Part shown: positions 6,231 through 13,570 of the stretch, in pieces
Layout of the letters: every line of letters begins with the position of its first letter
Numbering within the stretch: position 1 is the stretch's first letter
Assembly: GCA_902496595.1 (NCBI GenBank)
Contig: CABVBV010000034.1
Span: forward strand, 1 to 15,778
Direction: 5' to 3'
Length of the DNA stretch: 15,778 bases
From: an uncultured Eubacteriales bacterium
GTDB taxonomy: Bacteria > Bacillota > Clostridia > Oscillospirales > Oscillospiraceae
Made by a program: the position numbers and the translations under genes
The notes under the pieces: generated by a model
What the model was told of the DNA's origin: nothing
Seen by the model: the letters and a program-made list of their open reading frames with translations, nothing else
The model's database searches: none

Positions 6231-7340
6231 ATGTTCCTCAACACAGAGCTGTGGCTTCGCGCACTATTGGCCATAGCCGTCGGTTTTGCAGTCAGCTTTG
6301 CCTCAACGCCCATCGTCAAGGCTTTCGCGCAGAAGGTCGGGGCTATGGACGTGCCCAAGGACGCGAGGCGCGTCCACGACCACCCCATTCCAAGAATGGG
6401 CGGGCTTGCCATTTTTCTGGGCTTCATTCTCAGCGTCGTGCTCTTCGTCGACATAAACCGCCAGGTGCGCGGCATCCTGCTGGGCGCGGTGCTCATCGTC
6501 GCCTGCGGGGCAATAGACGACATCATCTCGCTGAAAGCCTGGATAAAACTCATCATCCAGATAGTCGCCGCCGTCGTCGCAGTTGCGCACGGGGTAGTCA
6601 TCGAGGTGCTCATGAACCCGAACATCTTCAGCGAGAACGAGGCCCTCATCCTCGGCGTGCTCGCCGTGCCGGTGACTATACTCTGGATCGTCGGCATCAC
6701 GAACTCGGTGAACCTCATAGACGGGCTGGACGGTTTGGCGGTCGGGGTCTCGACCATCTCATCAGTCACTATGTTCGTCGTGGCGCTGCTGGTCGCAGAG
6801 GGGAACGTCGCCGTCATACTCGCGGCGCTCATGGGCGCCTGCGTGGGCTTCATGCCCTACAATCTGAACCCGGCGAAGATATTCATGGGCGACACCGGCG
6901 CACTGCTGCTTGGATATGTGCTCTCGACCGTGTCGGTCGTGGGTATGTTCAAGTTCTACGCCATCGTCACATTCATCGTACCCATCCTCGCGCTGGCGCT
7001 GCCGCTGTTCGACACGACCTGCGCGTTCTTCAGGCGTCTGCTGCACGGGCAGAGCCCCATGCACCCCGACAGGGGCCACCTGCACCACAGGCTCATAGAC
7101 ATGGGCCTGTCCCAGAAACAGGCCGTCGCCATACTTTACTCCGTTTCTGCAATACTCGGTCTCTGCGCTGTCGTACTGGCGACAACAGGGACTGTGAGGC
7201 TCTACCTTGTCATCATCGCCGCGGCCTCTGCAGTCGCCGTGGGCATTTTCATCCAGAGGACGCTCAAAGGCCACAAATACCACCCGCCGGTCGATCCCAC
7301 GACCTGCAAACCGCTGGAGGAGAAAAATGACAAGGCTTAA
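6231..7340 (+). CDS. tagO: Undecaprenyl-phosphate N-acetylglucosaminyl-1-phosphate transferase (TagO/WecA family)
   Basis: This 369-residue polytopic membrane enzyme belongs to the MraY/WecA/TagO family, which starts lipid-linked glycopolymers by moving a sugar-1-phosphate (GlcNAc-1-P in this branch) onto undecaprenyl phosphate. Visible motifs are the cytoplasmic VHDHPIPRMGG (48-58), the paired aspartates D96-D97, NLIDGLDGL (161-169), IFMGDTGALLLG (217-228) and the HPDRGHLHH loop (278-286) typical of the WecA/TagO branch rather than MraY. About ten hydrophobic helices are seen. The ribosome site AGGAG (6218-6222) lies 8 bases before the ATG. It overlaps the next gene, mnaA, by 14 bases, and together they suggest teichoic acid or another wall polysaccharide with a UDP-ManNAc-derived linkage unit. 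Confidence 0.93.
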   Translation: MFLNTELWLRALLAIAVGFAVSFASTPIVKAFAQKVGAMDVPKDARRVHDHPIPRMGGLAIFLGFILSVVLFVDINRQVRGILLGAVLIVACGAIDDIISLKAWIKLIIQIVAAVVAVAHGVVIEVLMNPNIFSENEALILGVLAVPVTILWIVGITNSVNLIDGLDGLAVGVSTISSVTMFVVALLVAEGNVAVILAALMGACVGFMPYNLNPAKIFMGDTGALLLGYVLSTVSVVGMFKFYAIVTFIVPILALALPLFDTTCAFFRRLLHGQSPMHPDRGHLHHRLIDMGLSQKQAVAILYSVSAILGLCAVVLATTGTVRLYLVIIAAASAVAVGIFIQRTLKGHKYHPPVDPTTCKPLEEKNDKA

Positions 7341-8472
7341 AGTCATGTCCGTCTTCGGCACGAGGCCGGAAGCCATCAAAATGGCTCCGCTGGTACTCGA
7401 GTTGGAAAAGCGGCCGGAGCTGGAAAGCGTCGTCTGCGTAACGGCACAGCATCGGGAGATGCTCGACAGCGTGCTGGGCGAGTTCAAAATAAAGCCGAAG
7501 CACGACCTCAATATCATGCAGAGCGGGCAGAGCCTCGCGGATATCACCTCGAGAGTGCTCCACGGCATGGCCCCGGTCTACGAGCAGGAAAAACCCGGGC
7601 TCGTCCTCGTCCACGGGGATACCACCACCACCTTCGCCGCCTCGCTCGCAGCGTTCTACGCGCACATCCCCGTCGGCCACGTCGAGGCCGGACTGCGCAC
7701 CTTCGACCGCTGGAGCCCCTGGCCCGAGGAGATGAACCGCCGCATGACCGGCCAGCTCGCCTCCCTGCACTTCGCCCCGACAAGGCGGAACGCCGAAAAC
7801 CTCCGGCGCGAGGGCGTCGAGGGCAGCATCTGGATAACCGGCAACACCGTCATAGACGCGCTCAGGTATACCGCCTCCGGCGAGGGCTTCTCCAGGCCGG
7901 AGCTCAGTGAGATTGATTATGTAAACCATCGCGTCATCACGCTGACCTGTCACCGTCGGGAGAACTACGGCGGGCCTATGCGGAACATATTTGAGGCTGT
8001 GCGGAACACGGCGCTGAGGTTTCCGGACGTCATATTTGTGTATCCGGTGCATCTGAGCCCGGTGGTGAGGCAGGCGGCGGGCGAGCTGCTCTCCGGTGTT
8101 GAGAATATCAAGCTCATAGAGCCTTTGGACGCTGTGGATATGCACAGGCTGATGGCAAAGAGCTACATGGTGATGACGGATTCCGGCGGGCTTCAGGAGG
8201 AAGCCCCGGCTCTGGGCAAGCCTGTTCTGGTGCTCAGGCGCGAGACGGAGCGGCCCGAGGCGGTGGAAGCCGGTACGGTGGTGCTCGCCGGCACGGAGCG
8301 GGAGAATATAGAGCTGCTGGCGGCGAAACTGTTGACGGACAGGGCCGAATACGACAGGATGGCCCAGGCCGTGAACCCCTACGGCGACGGCAGGGCCTGT
8401 CCCAGGATCGCCGATGCCATATGCTACGCCTTCGGGCTGTCCGACCGGAGGCCGGAGGAGTTTTCTGCGTAA
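7327..8472 (+). CDS. mnaA: UDP-N-acetylglucosamine 2-epimerase, non-hydrolysing (MnaA/WecB)
   Basis: This enzyme interconverts UDP-GlcNAc and UDP-ManNAc in the cytoplasm. The 381-residue protein has the family opening VFGTRPEAIKMAP (9-21). VHGDTTTT (95-102) carries D98, GHVEAGLRT (117-125) carries E120, SPWPEEMNRR (130-139) carries E134, and CHRREN (208-213) carries H209. These match the known catalytic residues in position and order. The late GGLQEEAP and RRETERPEAVEAGT motifs bind the UDP part. The ATG at 7327 is chosen because GGAGGAG (7316-7322) is just upstream; the longer in-frame extension to 7207 lies inside tagO and looks like shadow sequence. It overlaps tagO by 14 bases and shares one base with the next gene, so the three are probably translationally coupled. 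Its product would feed the pathway begun by TagO. Confidence 0.95.
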   Translation: MTRLKVMSVFGTRPEAIKMAPLVLELEKRPELESVVCVTAQHREMLDSVLGEFKIKPKHDLNIMQSGQSLADITSRVLHGMAPVYEQEKPGLVLVHGDTTTTFAASLAAFYAHIPVGHVEAGLRTFDRWSPWPEEMNRRMTGQLASLHFAPTRRNAENLRREGVEGSIWITGNTVIDALRYTASGEGFSRPELSEIDYVNHRVITLTCHRRENYGGPMRNIFEAVRNTALRFPDVIFVYPVHLSPVVRQAAGELLSGVENIKLIEPLDAVDMHRLMAKSYMVMTDSGGLQEEAPALGKPVLVLRRETERPEAVEAGTVVLAGTERENIELLAAKLLTDRAEYDRMAQAVNPYGDGRACPRIADAICYAFGLSDRRPEEFSA

Positions 8473-9221
8473 TGAGCAAGAGGTCGAGATTCATCATAAT
8501 ACTGCTCATCGCGCTCACGGCGGCGGTCATACTGTACGCCCTTTTCGGGATGGACAGGGGGGTCGAGACTCCTCCGGTCGAGTTGCCCGACGCCGCGCCG
8601 ACGGAGGGGACGTTCACTCCGGAGCCGAGCGGACAAGGCGTTGCTGAATTGAGCCCCGCGACGGTTCAGTCGGTCATCTCCCTGCTCACCCGTGCGGACA
8701 GCTATTCGCGCACCGTCACAATCGAGGATTTCTGGGAAGGCGGCAGCAGCGAGACCCAGCTGAACGTCTGGTCTGACAATGCGAGGACGCGGATCCGCGT
8801 CGAACTCGCGGATGGGGCTAAGAACATCCTGCTCCGCGACGCCAAGCTGTATATCTGGTACGACAACAGTTCAGGTGTATACGAGAGCAGCGTAATGAGC
8901 TCCTCGGCTGCGGATGAGTGGCTCAGGTGCATAGATTACTCGGAGCTGCTGGAGCTTCCGGTAGAGGATATCGTCTCTGCTGGCTATGTGCAGTACATGA
9001 ACGAGAGCTGCATCCTGGTAGAGTATACCAAAGGCGAACTGGGCTATCGGAGCTCGGTCTTCATATCCGTCTCAACGGGTCTGCTCATGGGTGCGGAGAC
9101 ATATGACGGGGACACGCTCATATACAGGATGAGTTCAACCGCACCGAAGCTCAGCGCACAGGACGAGAGTGTGTTCGAGCTGCCAAGCTCAGAGGAAGAG
9201 CATAGCGCCCAGGATGATTAG
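8472..9221 (+). CDS. Membrane-anchored extracytoplasmic protein of unknown function
   Basis: I do not recognise this 249-residue protein. It begins MSKRSR followed by one hydrophobic helix (about 7-25) with no lipobox Cys, so it looks like a signal anchor or uncleaved signal. A Pro/Glu/Thr-rich linker follows (about 30-55). The rest is rich in beta-strand-like segments with alternating hydrophobics (ETQLNVWSDNARTRIRVEL, KLYIWYDNSSGVYESS and later strands). That overall look recalls LolA/RseB-like lipoprotein-binding folds, but this is only an impression. The start ATG shares its first base with the mnaA stop (TAATG), and GGAGGAG (8454-8460) lies 11 bases upstream. Being third in the tagO-mnaA unit hints at a role at the cell envelope. 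Its last 33 bases overlap the convergent gene ending at 9189. Confidence 0.8.
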   Translation: MSKRSRFIIILLIALTAAVILYALFGMDRGVETPPVELPDAAPTEGTFTPEPSGQGVAELSPATVQSVISLLTRADSYSRTVTIEDFWEGGSSETQLNVWSDNARTRIRVELADGAKNILLRDAKLYIWYDNSSGVYESSVMSSSAADEWLRCIDYSELLELPVEDIVSAGYVQYMNESCILVEYTKGELGYRSSVFISVSTGLLMGAETYDGDTLIYRMSSTAPKLSAQDESVFELPSSEEEHSAQDD

Positions 9222-9545
9222 AAGCTCCTTGTCACCGCTCTCGCGGTACATGAGATAGAGAATAAGCATCAGCATCAGGTCTTCCGGCTCGAGCCCGTCT
9301 CGAAAGATGTTCGGCACGAGTTTGCCCAGAAGGCCTGAAATGCTGTCTGGAAGCATTTTTTCCGGGCCGGCGGGTCTGGCGGCCCATGTTCCCGGCGCGG
9401 CCTGCGGTCTTGTCTGCCGCGGGTATGTAACCGTCTGCGGTGGAGGAGGAGGCGGCCTTCGGATGGCCGGCCGTTCCTGCGCCGGATACTCCGGCTCCGG
9501 CATACGGACGAAGCGGCCGGTGTTTCCGTCATAGCGGTTATACAT
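9189..9545 (-). CDS. Small protein with Pro-rich linker and hydrophobic C-terminal hairpin, unknown
   Basis: This 118-residue protein is of unknown function and is the third gene of a leftward three-gene cluster. It has a short polar N-terminus (MYNRYDGNTGRFVRMPEPEY), a Pro-rich disordered middle with a run of six prolines (32-37), an amphipathic stretch (about 64-84) and a very hydrophobic end. That end is two short segments, LMLMLILYLMY and LLIILGAMLFL, split by RESGDKE. The ending could be a membrane-associated hairpin. The ribosome site AAGGAGGAA lies just before the ATG, and the first 8 bases overlap the end of the preceding gene (ATGTATAA), which implies coupled translation. The stop codon lies 33 bp inside the convergent gene, with no terminator between them. 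Confidence 0.8.
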   Translation of the reverse strand: MYNRYDGNTGRFVRMPEPEYPAQERPAIRRPPPPPPQTVTYPRQTRPQAAPGTWAARPAGPEKMLPDSISGLLGKLVPNIFRDGLEPEDLMLMLILYLMYRESGDKELLIILGAMLFL

Positions 9546-9870
9546 CGGCTTCCTCCTTATCAGTCAGGCCAAATTCGGCCGCCGCGACTCCTGCGAGCCC
9601 GGCCAAACGGGCGAGTTTCATGGCCTTATCCATCTTGTTGCGCCGCTTTTCCGAGAGGAAGGGCTTCATTGCCTCAAGCAAAGCCCTCTCCTCCTTTTTG
9701 ACGCTGTTGCGGCCGAGCAGGCCGGAGAGCTTCGACATGAGCTTCATGTCCGGCTCCTCCGTTCCACCCTCCTTCTCGCCGCCCATGACTGACTTTGCCA
9801 GCTCGCTGATGCGCGACAGTGCGGCGGGGTCTGAGAGTATGGCGTTCAGCTTATCCCCAAAGTCGTCCAT
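9538..9870 (-). CDS. Small helical protein, unknown, second gene of the small-protein cluster
   Basis: This 110-residue protein starts MDDFGDKLNAILSDPAALSR and is mostly charged and helical. A Gly/Glu-rich flexible break (about 29-40) separates an N-terminal helix from a C-terminal helical half containing KKEERALLEAMKPFLSEKRR and a final Ala/Leu-rich segment. It has no signal peptide and no clear transmembrane helix. The pattern short helix, low-complexity linker, then basic helix resembles a family of hypothetical proteins I associate with clostridia, but no function is known to me. AAGGAGG (9878-9884) is 7 bases upstream of the ATG. It lies 16 bases downstream of the first gene and overlaps the third by 8 bases. 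Confidence 0.8.
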   Translation of the reverse strand: MDDFGDKLNAILSDPAALSRISELAKSVMGGEKEGGTEEPDMKLMSKLSGLLGRNSVKKEERALLEAMKPFLSEKRRNKMDKAMKLARLAGLAGVAAAEFGLTDKEEADV

Positions 9871-9886
9871 GGCGGCGCCTCCTTAA

Positions 9887-10126
9887 CTATTTTTGACCCA
9901 TTGCGTCTGAGAGCTGCTTGGCGATGCGCCGGCCCTCCTCGGTGTTGAGCACCTGACGCAGCACTCCCTGGATAGCGTGCTGATCGCCGCTGGAAACGGC
10001 CTTGGCAAGTGCGGCGGCGTCGAACATGGCGCCCAGCGCACGGCCGTCCTCGGTGTCGGCCAGCTTTCGGAGCTCTTCCGCCTTACCGGACTTCTCGAGC
10101 TCACGGCTCATTTTTTCAATGTCCAT
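9887..10126 (-). CDS. Small soluble helical protein, unknown, first gene of the small-protein cluster
   Basis: This 79-residue, highly charged all-helix-looking protein starts MDIEKMSRELEKSGKAEELR and ends in QLSDAMGQK. The start at 10126 is chosen because AAGGAGG lies 7 bases upstream; the longer reading frame to 10285 runs through the divergent phosphodiesterase gene and looks like shadow sequence. It has no Cys and no membrane segment. Two similar-looking segments, LADTEDGRALGAMFDA (22-37) and LNTEEGRRIAKQLSDA (60-75), suggest a weak internal repeat around a (T)E(D/E)GR motif. Function is unknown. It heads the three-gene leftward unit and has a perfect TATAAT upstream. Confidence 0.8.
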   Translation of the reverse strand: MDIEKMSRELEKSGKAEELRKLADTEDGRALGAMFDAAALAKAVSSGDQHAIQGVLRQVLNTEEGRRIAKQLSDAMGQK

Positions 10127-10147
10127 GCCATTGCCTCCTTCTGAGAC

Positions 10148-10153
10148 ATTATA
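10148..10153 (-). promoter_or_regulatory. -10 element for the small-protein cluster
   Basis: A perfect TATAAT on the minus strand lies 22 bases upstream of the ATG at 10126, inside a 55-bp divergent gap. No good -35 box is found at 16-18 bases, so the promoter may need an activator or another sigma factor. An RNA starting here would have a leader of only about 15 bases. Confidence 0.5.
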
Positions 10154-10181
10154 TTCAGACTTTGCGGGAAGGTGCACAATT

Positions 10182-10649
10182 ATGAAGCTCGCGGTATTTT
10201 CCGACACCCACGGCAGAACGCTCGGTATGCTAAACGCCGCCAAGCGGGTGCGGCCGGATATGTTCATACACCTCGGCGACCACATAAGGGACGGCCTGGA
10301 GCTCGCGCATGAGTTTCCGGATATCCCGCTCTATTCCGTTGCCGGCAACTGCGACTTTTCATCGATGGAGCCGGACAGGCTGAGTTTTTATGCGGGGCCC
10401 GTCAAAGTCTTCGCCACGCACGGGCACTCTTACTCGGTGAAATACACCATGGATTCGCTGCTGAACGCCGCGCACTTCGCCGAAGCAGGTCTAGTGCTCT
10501 ATGGGCATACGCACATTGCAAGGATAGACTACGTCGGAGATATGACGGTGGTGAACCCCGGCAGCTCCGGACTGGGCGCAAAACCCAGCTTCGCCCTCAT
10601 CGACATCTCCGACGACGGCAGGATCTCCGCAAAAATACTGGACATCTGA
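10182..10649 (+). CDS. YfcE/MJ0936-type metallophosphodiesterase
   Basis: This 155-residue protein belongs to the small calcineurin-like phosphoesterases that hydrolyse phosphodiesters with two metal ions. All expected ligands are present: D8-x-H10 (FSDTHG), D33 (HLGDH), N56 (GNCD), H80 (THGH) and the final GHTH with H109 and H111. A V-N-P-G-S motif follows. The ATG at 10182 fits the family start and is preceded by AAGGTG with 7 bases spacing; the longer frame to 10002 only mirrors the divergent gene. The physiological substrate cannot be read from sequence. It diverges from the small-protein cluster, with a 55-bp gap. Confidence 0.92.
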   Translation: MKLAVFSDTHGRTLGMLNAAKRVRPDMFIHLGDHIRDGLELAHEFPDIPLYSVAGNCDFSSMEPDRLSFYAGPVKVFATHGHSYSVKYTMDSLLNAAHFAEAGLVLYGHTHIARIDYVGDMTVVNPGSSGLGAKPSFALIDISDDGRISAKILDI

Positions 10650-10749
10650 CAGTTTATCTGCTGCTTGCCTAAGAAGGCAAAGGGAACATCGCTTCGCTGC
10701 TCTGTGACACTTCTCTCCTCGAGCGGCTCTCTGCGAGGCTTATTGACAT

Positions 10750-10772
10750 ACTGAGCTAAGCGCAGTTTTTTT
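10750..10772 (+). terminator. Probable intrinsic terminator after the phosphodiesterase gene
   Basis: ACTG-A-GC / GC-G-CAGT (10750-10766) can fold around a TAA loop with one internal mismatch, and it is followed by a run of T to 10772. It lies 100 bases after the stop of the phosphodiesterase. The stem is weak. The sequence from 10650 to 10749 shows nothing else I can assign. Confidence 0.5.
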
Positions 10773-10806
10773 GTTCACAGAAAATTTACAATCTGAAGAT
10801 GAAGAA

Positions 10807-10844
10807 ACAGCCGCCGTGATACAGAAACGATACACGGCGGCTGT
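10807..10844 (+). promoter_or_regulatory. 12-bp perfect inverted repeat in the leader of the solute-binding lipoprotein gene
   Basis: ACAGCCGCCGTG (10807-10818) and its exact complement (10833-10844) flank a 14-base loop. The loop region carries GATAC twice (10819-10823 partly in the arm edge, and 10829-10833). It ends 24 bases before the ribosome site. There is no T-run in the plus direction, so it is not a terminator for rightward RNA. It could be an operator for a sugar-type regulator or an RNA hairpin. Confidence 0.55.
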
Positions 10845-10881
10845 AAAATCAGATGCAGGAAAGGCGATGGGAGGCGGAGAT

Positions 10882-12090
10882 ATGCGCAAACGGCTGATAT
10901 TCCTTCTGGTGCTGGCCATGCTCGCGGGCCTCGCGGGCTGCGGCGCGGCAGAATCGGAGGCGCCGGAACTTGCATCGGACGGCAGGCGGATACTGACGCT
11001 GGGCCTCGTGAATACGGTGCCGGAGGCCCGGACGCTCGCGAGCCTGTTCAACGCGCAGAACAAGGAATATAAAGTTGAGATAGTGGAATACAAGTACGGC
11101 GGCTCGGGCGGCACTCCGGACGACCTGACGCTGGAGCTTGCAACGGGCAGAGCGCCGGACATCCTCGTGTCGGAGACGGACAGGAGCTTTGAGAGCACGC
11201 AGACCTCTGGCCTGTTCGTGGAGCTCTCGGGGCTCTTGGACGAGTTCGCGCCGGAGCTCGTGCCCTGTATGTACGAGGCGCTCAGGGCGCAGGACGCGGT
11301 GTACGCGCTGCCATACGAGTTCGAGGTCTGGACTTTCCTGACGCAGCCGAGCCGGGTGGACGGTCGGGAGAGCCTGACGGTGGAGGAGGCAGAGCAGTAC
11401 GCAGCACAGCTGGGAGAGGGCGCCGAAGTGTTCCAGCAGTGGATGACGCGAACGGAACTCTTCAAGCGTGTGGTGAGCTTTGCCGCGGGAAAGTACATAG
11501 ACTGGGAGACGGCGAGCTGCGACTTTGAGAGCGAGGGCTTTCTGGAACTGCTCGAGCTGTGCATGGGCCAGAGAGCGGACGACTCGCCCTATCCGGAAGA
11601 ACAGCTCTGCCTTCTGGAGAGCTATCTGCTGACGGCGGAAAACTGGTTCGGCGGCGGCATACAGCTGGCCTGCGGCGAGGACTACTGCTTCATGGGCTTC
11701 CCTGGGCAGGAGGACGGTGCGCAGGGCTGGCTCGCGACTGGAATGTGCTTTTACGCGACGGCGGCGGGGGAGGCCGAGGGCGCGATGGAGTTTCTGCGCT
11801 TCGTCCTCAGCCCGAAAGCGCAGGAACAGTGCGAGAGCTTCCCGATGCTGCAAAGCGAGCTGGACGGCAGGCAGGAGGCGGCGGTGCTGACGGGCCTTCA
11901 CAAGAGTTCGGATGCGGAGAAGCTGAACGGCCTGCTGGATTCGGGCCTTGCGAGCGAGAACTGCCCGCTGACCGTGACGTCGATGCTCATAGAGGAGGCC
12001 CAGGCGTACTTCGCCGGAGACTGCACGCTGGAGACGGCGGCGGAGAGGATGCAGGATCGTGCCTCGACCTATCTGTCGGAGCACAGCTGA
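10882..12090 (+). CDS. Extracellular solute-binding lipoprotein (family 1, ABC importer-like)
   Basis: This 402-residue protein has a basic start and a hydrophobic core, ending in a lipobox L-A-G-C20, so it should be lipid-anchored on the outer face of the membrane. The mature part looks like family 1 (sugar/oligosaccharide type) solute-binding proteins: LTLGLVNTVPEA at the start, LELATGRAPDILV, VYALPYEFEVWTFL and a late EAQAYFAGDCTLETAAERMQ helix like the end of these proteins. The ATG at 10882 is chosen because GGGAGG (10869-10874) lies 7 bases upstream. No permease or ATPase gene is next to it, so it is an orphan here. The ligand is unknown. A perfect 12-bp inverted repeat lies in its leader and terminator hairpins follow the stop. 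Confidence 0.88.
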   Translation: MRKRLIFLLVLAMLAGLAGCGAAESEAPELASDGRRILTLGLVNTVPEARTLASLFNAQNKEYKVEIVEYKYGGSGGTPDDLTLELATGRAPDILVSETDRSFESTQTSGLFVELSGLLDEFAPELVPCMYEALRAQDAVYALPYEFEVWTFLTQPSRVDGRESLTVEEAEQYAAQLGEGAEVFQQWMTRTELFKRVVSFAAGKYIDWETASCDFESEGFLELLELCMGQRADDSPYPEEQLCLLESYLLTAENWFGGGIQLACGEDYCFMGFPGQEDGAQGWLATGMCFYATAAGEAEGAMEFLRFVLSPKAQEQCESFPMLQSELDGRQEAAVLTGLHKSSDAEKLNGLLDSGLASENCPLTVTSMLIEEAQAYFAGDCTLETAAERMQDRASTYLSEHS

Positions 12091-12109
12091 GAGGCAGGCC
12101 GGACACACT

Positions 12110-12142
12110 GAGGCCCCGGACGGAAAAACCGCCCGGGTCCTC
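12110..12142 (+). other. Long imperfect hairpin after the lipoprotein gene
   Basis: GAGGCCCCGGACGG (12110-12123) pairs with CCGCCCGGGTCCTC (12129-12142) over 14 positions with two mismatches around an AAAAA loop. No T-run follows (AATTGTAG). It is probably part of the 3' end structure, ahead of the true terminator at 12165. Confidence 0.55.
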
Positions 12143-12164
12143 AATTGTAGAGGGGGAGCTTTAT

Positions 12165-12208
12165 AAACGGCCGGCACGGACTGATTGTGCTGAGCCGGCG
12201 TTTTATTT
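12165..12208. terminator. Intrinsic terminator between convergent genes
   Basis: AAAC-g-GCCGGC (12165-12175) pairs with GCCGGC-GTTT (12194-12203), with an inner CAC/GTG pairing. On the plus strand it is followed by TTTTATTTG, suiting the lipoprotein transcript. On the minus strand GTTTATAAAG follows, so it may also serve the radical SAM gene, whose stop codon (12203-12205) overlaps it. Confidence 0.7.
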
Positions 12209-13549
12209 GCCGGATTCCTTCCAGAGCTTGTCCGCCGTTGGCGCCCAGGCCTCGGCGTAGGGCTTGCATTTTTCTCTCAGGTTCTCGGCGTCTTCAGGGG
12301 ACTGCATATCCGTCGAGTATGCGCCGGATTTCTTCACCATGGCAGCCAGACGCTCCGGGTTCTCGAGCATCGGGCAGGGTCTCAGGTGGTTGCAGTTGAA
12401 GGGCTGGTTGTCGTGGTAGGCCATGAAGAGCGGAGACTGCAGCGCCTCCAGCAGCGTCTTCTCCCTGATGTTCGAGTCGGAGTAGTGGATGAAGGCGCAG
12501 GGCTCCATATCGCCGCCCGCGCTGATATGCAGGTAGCTGCGTCCGCCCGCTATGCAGCCGCCGACAAATTCTCCGTCGTTCTGGAAGTCGATGAAGAAGA
12601 GCTCCTTCGTCTTTCTGTACTCGCGCAGGGTGTGGTACATATGCTCGCGCTGCTCCGGGCTGGGCAGCAGTTCCGTGACCGCGTCCACGCCCACGGGCAT
12701 ATAGTGGAAGAACCAGGCGAACTTCGCTCCGCAGCTTATGATGTGGTCTATGAACTCCTCGGAGCTCAGGGAGTCGATGTTCTGCGAGGTGCAGCAGCAG
12801 GATACGCCGAAGGGCAGCTTGTAGGCCTTGAGCCTGGACATCGCCGCCATGACGGCCTGGTATGTGCCCTCTCCCCTTCTGGCGTCCGTCGCAGCCTCGA
12901 AGCCCTCGACGCTTATGGCAGGGATGAAGTTCTTGACCCTCAGCATCTCCCTGACGAAGTCCGCGTCGATGAGCGTGCCGTTTGTGAAGGCCAGGAACTG
13001 GCAGTCGTTGTGCTCCTCGCAGAGCCTGATGATGTCGGCCTTCCTGGTCAGAGGCTCGCCGCCCGAGAACAGGTACATATACACGCCGAGCTCCTTGCCC
13101 TGGCGCACGATGTCGCTGAGCTCCTCGTAGCTCATGGAAAGGCTCTTGCCGTAGTCCGCCGCCCAGCAGCCTATGCAGCGCAGGTTGCAGGCCGTCGTCG
13201 GATCCATGAGTATCGCCCAGGGGATGTTGCAGCCGTACTTCTCGCTCAGCTCCTTCTCGATCGGGAAGCCCACCAGGTTGGCGTTCACGATGAAGTTCTC
13301 GAATGTCTTCTTCAGCACCTCGGTGTCGATGCCGTGGAAGATGCTCATGATGAACTTGTACATATTGCCGTCCGGGTCATCCAGCACCTTCCTCACGGCG
13401 TCGCGCTGCGCGGCCAGCTTGTTCGGGTCGTCTCCGGCGAATTTGTCCACCCAGCTCATCAGCTTGTGTACATTCCGCTCGGGGTCTTTCGCAATATAGT
13501 CGAAGGCTGTACCCAGCGCGGCTTTTTTAAGTTTGTTTTCCAGCTCCAT
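12203..13549 (-). CDS. Radical SAM protein with SPASM-like C-terminal cysteines
   Basis: This 448-residue protein carries the radical SAM cluster motif C121-x3-C125-x2-C128 (TTACNLRCIGCW) and the GGEP motif (163-166). These enzymes bind a 4Fe-4S cluster and cleave S-adenosylmethionine to start radical chemistry. The C-terminal part has further cysteines (C332, C351, C386 and C392) in a GGC...MEPC...NCNHLRPC pattern, resembling the SPASM/twitch domain that holds extra iron-sulfur clusters. An unusual CCC run is at 251-253. About 110 residues of helical sequence precede the radical SAM core. The start follows AAAGGA with 8 bases spacing. No peptide precursor or obvious partner is adjacent, so the substrate is unknown; peptide modification or cofactor chemistry are both possible. 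Confidence 0.92.
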   Translation of the reverse strand: MELENKLKKAALGTAFDYIAKDPERNVHKLMSWVDKFAGDDPNKLAAQRDAVRKVLDDPDGNMYKFIMSIFHGIDTEVLKKTFENFIVNANLVGFPIEKELSEKYGCNIPWAILMDPTTACNLRCIGCWAADYGKSLSMSYEELSDIVRQGKELGVYMYLFSGGEPLTRKADIIRLCEEHNDCQFLAFTNGTLIDADFVREMLRVKNFIPAISVEGFEAATDARRGEGTYQAVMAAMSRLKAYKLPFGVSCCCTSQNIDSLSSEEFIDHIISCGAKFAWFFHYMPVGVDAVTELLPSPEQREHMYHTLREYRKTKELFFIDFQNDGEFVGGCIAGGRSYLHISAGGDMEPCAFIHYSDSNIREKTLLEALQSPLFMAYHDNQPFNCNHLRPCPMLENPERLAAMVKKSGAYSTDMQSPEDAENLREKCKPYAEAWAPTADKLWKESGK

Positions 13550-13570
13550 GATCTTATTCCTTTCTGCGTC

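Noticed and set aside
7207..7326. N-terminal extension of mnaA
   Set aside because: The extension lies inside tagO, is rich in Ser/Arg/Pro, and the ribosome site GGAGGAG and the conserved protein start both point to 7327.
9234..9247. Small hairpin (ACCGC/GCGGT) just after the tagO-unit stop as a terminator
   Set aside because: Only 5 bp, inside a coding region, and no T-run follows on either strand.
10002..10181. N-terminal extension of the phosphodiesterase
   Set aside because: The family starts at MKLAVFSDTHG; the extension mirrors the divergent small gene.
10743..10748. Perfect TTGACA upstream of the lipoprotein gene as a promoter -35
   Set aside because: At 16-18 bases downstream there is only a T-run and no -10-like sequence; the T-run fits a terminator better.
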